A stretch of 64,000 nucleotides of DNA, from NCBI RefSeq assembly GCF_029852145.1, contig NC_079973.1:11800385-11864384 (forward strand). Direction: 5' to 3'. Positions 56,922 to 64,000 of the stretch are shown one piece after another. A program made the translations under genes and the position numbers. Positions within the stretch are counted from its first letter, which is position 1. Each line of letters starts with the position of its first letter. This DNA comes from Microplitis mediator. Its lineage: Eukaryota > Arthropoda > Insecta > Hymenoptera > Braconidae. The notes beneath the pieces are model-generated. The model searched no databases, was not told the origin of the DNA, and saw nothing but the letters and a program-made list of their open reading frames with translations.

Positions 56922-57453
56922 TATTTAATTTAATTTAAGAGTGAACTATTGAGTGAAAAATAATAATAATGTGACAAAATGTCCAACAACTACTATAATA
57001 ATTATATTATATGTATATGTTTATATATAGTTAAGATTATACCTAAGAACTGCATTATTCTTTTGATATGTGATTCGTATTTTTTAAAAAGACAAATGGC
57101 TACGTAACGATCGTACTTTTGACAGATGAGCTTATTAATCAGTGCTTTTTAAAATTTCATAATAAAAATTCTGATTTAATAAAAATAGAGTTATTCAGTA
57201 CTCATGTATTCAGTACTGATTTATGTAAGCATATTTGATACTCCAAAAATTAAGTACTCAAATTTGTGAAATTTCCAAATTTTTTTTTTTTTTCAATTTT
57301 TAATTCGATCAGAGTAACTTAATCAAATGTGACTGTCAAAGCAATTGAAAAGATATATCTTTAGAATCGATGAAGTTTAAAATAAATCGAAATCTACTTA
57401 ATAAACCCCAATCTATAAGTCTTCACAGCAGTTATTTGACTAAGACGCATGTA
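56922..57453. other. Spacer after the LINE remnant
   Basis: AAAAATAATAATAATGTGAC just after the stop may be the LINE's 3' end. The rest is AT-rich with no gene. Confidence 0.35.
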
Positions 57454-57835
57454 CTGTAAAAAGAGCTGTGTTAAAAATGGGCTCATTTTAACTCCGCGCG
57501 GTGTAGGAGGCTTAATTCGGCGGTGTTAAAATACCGGTGTTAAACCTGTGTAAAAGCGGGGTAAACTGAGTATGAAATTTGGAAAGCTTATAAAACGCAA
57601 AAAATATCTTCACACACACACACACACACACACATGCATACACGCGCACACTGTTTAATTGTAGTGATCGAGTAAGTAGAAATATTCCCAAAGTAAAATA
57701 TTTTAACCTCGGGAAATTTTATTTAACACCGGTAAAGAATATTTACACCGGCGGCGGCGTTATTTTCATACCGCTTTCGGTGTTGAAAGTTAACACCTAC
57801 ACTGCTTGGACTTACCCCGGATATTTTTTACAGTG
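57454..57835. mobile_element. ACCGGTGT-family MITE, copy 6, with (CA)n
   Basis: CTGTAAAAAGAGC on the left (first bases lost) and TTTTTTACAGTG followed by TA on the right. The core words AGTGATCGAGTAAGT are present. A (CA)n run of about 12 units at 57611-57634 has expanded inside the core. Confidence 0.8.
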
Positions 57836-59689
57836 TATGACGCATTCACGTGATAGCTTTATGTATATTTCCACAAAAATTCGGAAGTACACACATGCAC
57901 ACAAGCATACGTCCACTCTCTGAAATGGTTTTTAAAACATACTCTAAAATGACTGTTGAAACGATAATACGTCAACATCTGTTAACATTACAATTTCCGA
58001 CAACCATGACGATCATATGTCTTTTTTTTTTTTTAATTTCTAATTCCGTTTGGGCAAAGTGAGAAATAAATAGACTCTGGTGATTCATTAGATGATTGAA
58101 GATGAATAAAATACATGTATGTTATCCTATTCACATTGTTGAATTTAATACATATTGCTTTTGACCAACGGCATTACAAAAAAAAAAAAAAAAATTTTAT
58201 ACACTATAATTATGATTGTGAAAATTATTTAATTAATTTTTTAAAACATTTGTCGCGTCTGATTAGTAGATATTGTATCAATTTACATGATTTTTCTGTG
58301 AAAAAATAGCATACCATTGATTTTCTCATGACTCGATTTTTATGCGTTTGACCCTTGCTTTTTTGTCATTTTTAACTTCAACTGCTTTATAGCTCCTTCT
58401 ATTGAGCCCTCTTCATAATAGTCGACCCAATAATAACTAATATAAATGTGTAGGAAACTGTATATTTAAAAGATCATCCTTTTCCAAACATTGATAACGT
58501 GATAACTATTAAGCTATATGAATAGAACAATAATATTAAAAATGTTCGTTATTTTGCATCGGACAATATGTTTGTTCTTAATGTTTTCGCACTACAGTTA
58601 ATTATAGATATGTTAAAAACTCTATTTAGTACAGCTGGAAATTCATGGATGATACTTTTAATTTGTATGTCTACACAACTACTACGAATTTATTAAAAGA
58701 TGCAGAGTATGAATTGTAGTAAAGAATATTGATCGTAAACTAACATTATCGTATAATTCCCAAAGCTATGACTTTATCTTGCAGTTATTTTTTAAGTATC
58801 TATGCATTTATAGCTAATAGATGTGTATCAATTTACTTATAATCACGTAATTATGAGTATAGAAATTTACGTATTTTATTGTAACATATAAATTTATGGC
58901 AGAATATACATATCATATATTAATATGATCAACAAATTAATAAATATTAATTATTATAGGACGTTCTTTAAAGACTCTTGCTACTTGCACCATTTTTCAC
59001 CCAGACTGATTTCTACCACCAATTTCCACGCCTCTTAAACTTCTCTCGATTTTTTTGAAGTATCCCCCGAGACCGGAAATAAATCGAGGGTATACTATAA
59101 ATGAATGGACAAAAAACTCGGATATGTTTGATATGTTTACATGAAATTAAATGAATATCAATAGTTGTTAAATAAAGGTAATAATAATAGTGCTAAAATA
59201 TGTTGACAATTCGTAAATAATTTTTAATAAATAGCAATTGTGATCTTATGTAATGTTTATTATCAGCTAGCTTAATCGCTATTTACTACATCTTTATATA
59301 AAAAACTACTTAACATATCATATTTATTGTTTATAACCATATTTTATAACGTGTTTTCATCACGTTGTAGAGTTGATGTATTTGATACCAGAGAAAAATA
59401 CTAAATAAATAACTTATCAAATCTACTTACATATTTGTACATTCTCTTTTATATAATGTTTTAATAGTCTCTTGAAAATATTGATTCAAGATTCATTGGT
59501 AATTTCCTTTGGTATAATTCATCGTGCCATAATCCACGGTATGTAATTGATTTTTTGGCTGTAACTGTCTTAGTTTTTTTCCAAATTCTGATTTGTGATT
59601 TTTTCCTAGTGTTATATTGATGGCTCTCATGGTTATGTATTATACGGTTACAAAGGCATGCACCCATTCAAAGTCGCCGAGCTTCGAAA
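57836..59689. other. Long gene-free AT-rich stretch
   Basis: No splice-supported exon, RNA gene or complete repeat recognised. Short AT-driven frames only. Confidence 0.4.
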
Positions 59690-59990
59690 TTTTCCCATAG
59701 ATCTGCCGATGTCTGGTTTGCAATGATTGGCCAATAAATGGCTAACTATACTCGCCCGTGCATGGTGAATCATTGGCAACTGTATTTTTGCTTATAAAAA
59801 CGGTGCACAATTAACCGCCGTTCGTTGGCCAACGGTTTGATCGAGTGCTCTTGATACCAAGCTTTGGCCGATAATTGATTGCCACGATTGGCCAATGCTT
59901 GCAACTGCCAGGCTAGGCATACTGTAATCATCCGATATATAGCCGATCTTCGGCCGATGCTTGAAAATTGGCAGCCATTCACGACCCTTT
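59690..59990. repeat. TTGGCCAAT / GGCCGAT-array repeat
   Basis: The GC-richer 300 bp has recurrent ATTGGCCAAT, TTGGCCGAT and CGGCCGATGC words in both orientations, again the palindromic-array design. The ends are not resolved, and open frames on the minus strand follow from the array. Confidence 0.5.
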
Positions 59991-60534
59991 AGTGACTTTC
60001 CACTATAAAAGTAGATAATTTTCAAAAACTTTTTAAGGTTCTAAGAAGCTATTCTTACTATTTTTAAAGTGATGTAATTTTCTGATGAAGGTCCGCAATG
60101 TTGCAAGCAAATGCGATGCATCTATATATATCTATATCTATAAAACGGCTCAAGTGATCGCAATGTCTATTGTTCAGTCAACGAAAACGAAGGCAGTGTT
60201 GAAAGAGAATGAGAAGAGAGAGAAGAAAACGGACTTTCGGATGAAAAAACGTTTTCTCACAAACCTCTGACTCGTTCTCAATCCTTCCCGAAAAACACCT
60301 AAGAGATTGAAAATAGAGATGCTACATGTCGTGTAGAGATTAAATAACCATATCGAAGGGTAAATGCTAAAATAGTAACTCATCGTAGCACGTATATATA
60401 GTAGCTTAATCTATTCCTTTCGACACGTTGAAAAAAAAAGTAGTAATGCACCTCTTATCTTAACAAAGTAACTATTTTCATGTTTACATTTTAAAAATTC
60501 TTATTCTTTTATAATTCTTATTATTTCATATTAA
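59991..60534. other. Spacer with a TTCCCGC-family scrap
   Basis: 60005-60100 resembles the family centre (TTTAAGGTTCTAAGAAGC, CTGATGAAGGTCCGCA). Nothing else recognised. Confidence 0.35.
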
Positions 60535-60700
60535 CAACACTAGTGAACACTATTGGAAATTCATTAGTGTTAATAAGTGTTTATTAGTGGTCGTTAGTAC
60601 TCCGACTAGTGAATCTTACAACATTGTTGGAAATGATTACGATTTCATTAAAGATCATTAGTAGCCCGATTAGTGAGTCTACATCACTATTAAAAGTGAT
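60535..60700. repeat. ATTAGTG-array repeat, partial copy
   Basis: Words GAACACTATTGGAAATTCAT, AGTGTTTATTAGTG and TAGTGAATCT match the array at 61644-62139. The ends are missing. Confidence 0.55.
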
Positions 60701-60945
60701 ATCAGTATTCATCTTTTTTTAAACTAAAAAAATTCTTTCAGAATTTTGTATTCAATCTCTATATAAGGGCAGTAAGAATTTATAAGTTGCTCAATCATCA
60801 CGATTAATATTATTTGCATTGTTATAAGATTATTGAGATTTCTATAATAAATACATAGAACTTTAAAATAATCCTAACTATTGAGACCATGGTGATGGCA
60901 GAGTGGTACAAGCTTCAATTGAGATGCAGAAAGATCCAAGATCAA

Positions 60946-61559
60946 CCCGAGTCAAAATATTAGACGTAAATTGAACGTTTCTAACGTTTTGAACGTAAAT
61001 TGAACGTTTTGGACATTAAAAACTCAATTTGACAGCTTTAAACTTATTCAAAACGTAGATTGGAGTATCGTGAATCGAAAACGTAACTAACACCTATTTA
61101 GACTTACAATAAGAAAACATAAGCATACCAAAAAATTTTTTTCATCGATTTTGTACTCCTGGATTATAATCACGTCAATTCCCTCAAATATTGTCGTCCG
61201 CCTTTCTGACTCTTAAATAAAAAATTCGTATTTTGAAAAATAATTTTTTTCAGTTTCATACTTCTATCTTTAACACTATTGTATCTTTTTACATATTATG
61301 ATATCAAGGTTATGAAAATTGTGATTACAAATATTGAAATATATTAATTAATGTTATTATTAAACTAAAATCATAACTCGTGGAATTACCAATTTTTCAC
61401 GAACCAAAATACAAAAAAATCGTTCAATTTACTTTCAAAACGTTGAGAACGTTCAATTTACGTTTAAAACGTTCATTTTACGTTTAAAACGTCAAGAATG
61501 TTCATTTTACGTTTATAACGTTAAGAACGTTCAACTTACGTCTAATATTTCGACTCGGG
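60946..61559. mobile_element. CCCGGG-family MITE with AACGTTCAATTTACGTT array
   Basis: Ends CCCGAGTCAAAATATTAGACG and CGTCTAATATTTCGACTCGGG. Beside each end lie GTAAATTGAACGTT / AACGTTCAATTTAC words. The flanking dinucleotide is AA on both sides. Confidence 0.82.
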
Positions 61560-61643
61560 AAGCGCCAGTAATGACGAATAATTTTTCATCTATAAACGCA
61601 TTAATAAACATCAATTAATCAGTACAAATAGTAATCATCAGTT

Positions 61644-62139
61644 CCCTTACGGAAAAAATCTAATGATCACAAATGAACACTATAGAAAATTAATTAGTGT
61701 TGATGAGTGTTTATTAGTGATCATTAGTAACCATTAGTACCGTGAGTAGTGAATCTCATAACACTATTAGATATGGGTAGTATTGGATAGTGTTGTACTC
61801 GTGTTCATTAGTACTTTGACTAATCAATCTTGCAGCACTATCGGAATTGATTTTTGTTGAATATCGTTTTATAAGTGATCATTAGTAGTGTAATATTACA
61901 CTAATTCACTAATATTAGTGAATTTTACAATATTACTAGAAGTGATAAATGCTGACCAGGTTTCAATAGTGTCTAATAGTAATCCAAATAGTCAGTACTA
62001 TTCATCTGTGAAATTCAAATTAATGACACTAAACACACTAATAGCACTAAATTCACTATTAATATTAAACCCGTAGTGTGCGAAAAAACTTAAGCGTTAG
62101 TGTTTCTCATTAGTGCTAATTAGTTTTTTCCCGTAAGGG
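61644..62139. mobile_element. CCCTTACGGAAAAAA-ended MITE with ATTAGTG array
   Basis: Ends CCCTTACGGAAAAAATCTAA and TTAGTTTTTTCCCGTAAGGG. The interior is an array of ATTAGTG / CACTAAT words. The CGGAAAA motif in the ends is similar to the CACGGA superfamily. A target duplication is not clear (TT left, TA right). Confidence 0.78.
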
Positions 62140-62141
62140 TA

Positions 62142-62357
62142 CACTGAGAGAACAATTTATTTGAGCCAAATGAGATTTGTTTCAGGCAAATAAATCCCAT
62201 ATTTAAATGGACCCAATCAGTATCTATTTGAGACAAAGATATGGTTCATTTGAGTGAAATAATGATTTGTTTATAGTTAACAAATCTGTATTTGATAGCG
62301 CCACCAGCCGTAGTGGAATTTTTTTCAACTAAGATTTGTTAACTATAAACAAGTATA
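62142..62357. mobile_element. CACTGAGAGAAC element, left part
   Basis: The left end CACTGAGAGAAC follows TA. The interior repeats ATTTGTT / AACAAAT and GAGCCAAATG words. There is no right end before the Tc1-like element that starts at a TA at 62358. It is probably split by that insertion, with its remainder beyond the window. Confidence 0.5.
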
Positions 62358-62359
62358 TA

Positions 62360-64000
62360 CACTGGTCACAGAAATTAAGGGATAGAAAAAAAATCCGAAA
62401 TTTTTAGGTGATTTTCAACATGCTGTAACTCGGTGAAAAATGGTCGTATAAAAAAAATAAAAAAAGCAAATTGTAGCCTTAAGTTTCTAGTTTTCAGATC
62501 TGGACCTCAAAATTTTTTATCATGTACGATTCCGGAGTAATCATAAGAAAACCAACGAAAAAAAAATTTTCAAAATTTTTGCTGGTCTTTCAATACCTCT
62601 ATGGGCGACAATAAATTTTTTTGGATAATCCGACTGTCTGACTTTTCTCGGAAATTTTATGCCCTTTAATTTAGTGGCCTTAAAAAGTCTCTACGACGAT
62701 TTGGCACCGAGTTATCATTGATCAAAGCAAAAAAGTCCATTTTGGCTTTGATAATCAATAACTCCGGTTGTATTGGTCGTACAGAGAATGGAAGCAGGGT
62801 TTTGAAAACTGGAAAACATTCTCTATAAGGCAAAATTAGTGGCATTTGATAGGAAAATTTTTTTTAAAGCGATATTGTTTGGTAAAAAACAGGTCAAAAT
62901 TCACAAATTTAAGGATATTCGGAAATCTTGCTATAACTTTGGATATAACGGATTAACAAAGGATATCTTCGACTTTTTTTCAACCTCAAAGTGTCCTGAA
63001 AAAACCCTGAAAATTTCAAATCGCTGCGATTTTTCTTTCTTAGTGCTCCGAAGCTTTAAATTTATCGATTTTGTCAAAAATCACCATAATTGGTAGTTTC
63101 TCGGTTTTTGTTCATTTTTTCGATTTGAAAATTTTTTTTTTACCGATAATCTTCATTTCTTCTATCAGAAAGATCGATTATCGAAAAAAATTGAAAAAAA
63201 AAAATTTTTCAAGAATTTTTTTTTTTTTTTTCAAAATTTTTTTTTTCAAAAATTTTTTTTTTTCAAAATTTTTTTTTTTGTTGTATCTGCAATGATTTAT
63301 CATTGTCAAAAAAAATTCCTAAAATTTTTTTTACCCCCGGCATTAGAGTTACCCAAAACGTATGTTTGTTAAGTTGACATTTAAAGCAGATGCAGTTACA
63401 GCGGTAAAAAAAAAAAATTTTTGAAAAATTTTTTTTTTTCAATTTTTTTCGATAATCGATCTTTCTGATAGAAGAAATGAAGATTATCGGTAAAAAAAAA
63501 ATTTTCAAATCGAAAAAATGAACAAAAACCGAGAAACTACCAATTATGGTGATTTTTGACAAAATCGATAAATTTAAAGCTTCGGGGCACTAAGAAAGAA
63601 AAATCGCAGCGATTTGAAATTTTCAGGGTTTTTTCAGGACACTTTGAGGTTGAAAAAAAGTCGAAGATATCCTTTGTTAATCCGTTATATCCAAAGTTAT
63701 AGCAAGATTTCCGAATATCCTTAAATTTGTGAATTTTGACCTGTTTTTTACCAAACAATATCGCTTTAAAAAAAATTTTCCTATCAAATGCCACTAATTT
63801 TGCCTTATAGAGAATGTTTTCCAGTTTTCAAAACCCTGCTTCCATTCTCTGTACGACCAATACAACCGGAGTTATTGATTATCAAAGCCAAAATGGACTT
63901 TTTTGCTTTGATCAATGATAACTCGGTGCCAAATCGTCGTAGAGACTTTTTAAGGCCACCAAATTAAAGGGCATAAAATTTCCGAGAAAAGTCAGACAGT
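62360..64000. mobile_element. Giant Tc1-like palindrome (foldback), truncated by window end
   Basis: The left end CACTGGTCACAGAAATTAAG follows TA. From about 62626 to 63230 the sequence is repeated in reverse complement from about 63415 to 64000, almost without change. An 85-codon open frame occurs once per arm (62839-63096 plus, 63537-63794 minus), differing by one residue. The centre of symmetry is at about 63316, inside a roughly 130-bp unique loop. No transposase motif (DDE/D) is seen in the arms; the paired frames are by-products of the palindrome. Terminal 200 bp are homologous to 4370-6064. Confidence 0.85.

Noticed and set aside
60893..60945. tRNA-like segment (GATGGCAGAGTGGTACA) beside the AACGTTCAATT element
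   Set aside because: It looks like an A box, but the place for the B box is interrupted by the element end and no convincing box is found after it.
62839..63794. A pair of identical 85-codon proteins on opposite strands
   Set aside because: They are the two arms of one palindrome. The arms are foldback transposon DNA and the frame has no domain.

Overview
This looks like AT-rich insect DNA, most likely from a parasitoid hymenopteran. That guess rests on the overall look and on an interspersed repeat beginning AACTTCCCGCT; no species can be named from the sequence. There is no intact conventional gene. The window is a long intergenic or intronic stretch filled with small non-autonomous DNA transposons (MITEs), many inserted into one another.

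The one firmly identified gene is a microRNA on the minus strand near 13.9 kb. Its 3p arm matches insect miR-993-3p over its whole length, and its 5p arm is a miR-10-family sequence. In insects mir-993 sits in the Hox complex, in the interval between the pb/zen region and Dfd, so the window is probably part of a Hox cluster. A minus-strand TATA box, a CACGTG E-box and a GTAAGT splice donor at 36.3-36.55 kb could be the first exon of a transcript running towards mir-993; that link is inference.

Protein-coding evidence is limited to fragments. At 63-414 (+) there is a terminal exon of an unrecognised gene. At 28867-28965 (+) there is a short terminal exon behind a good acceptor. Exon-like open segments lie at 16.9-17.3, 19.3, 20.5-20.8 and 55.7 kb, plus one at 3.8-4.0 kb (-). 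A SAP-domain N-terminus starts at 47692 (+), a PHD-finger C-terminal fragment of transposase type lies at 42548-42742 (-), and a decayed LINE reverse-transcriptase C-terminus lies at 56574-56921 (+).

The repeats fall into families with shared ends. (1) The ACCGGTGT family has CACTGTAAAAA ends, TA target duplications and arrays of ACCGGTGTtAAA; about eight copies. (2) The CACGGA superfamily has CACGGAAA ends, 2-bp duplications, and a different palindromic word amplified in each subfamily. (3) The CCCGGG family has CCCGAGTC/CCCGGGTC ends and mostly TA duplications. (4) The CTCTCTT family has CTCTCTTAAAATGAACCAGTGA ends. (5) Two hAT-type elements have TAGGG ends and perfect 8-bp duplications. 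(6) Two Tc1-like foldback elements have CACTgg..TTAA(A)GG ends. (7) The TTCCCGC family has about eight copies or fragments.

Nesting is extensive. At 48.7-51.2 kb one element sits inside another inside a third. At 7.46-10.83 kb one host array is split by three later insertions. Two copies of the ACATCGT element carry different insertions, so each supplies the empty site for the other. The last 1.6 kb is most of a giant palindrome that runs off the window.
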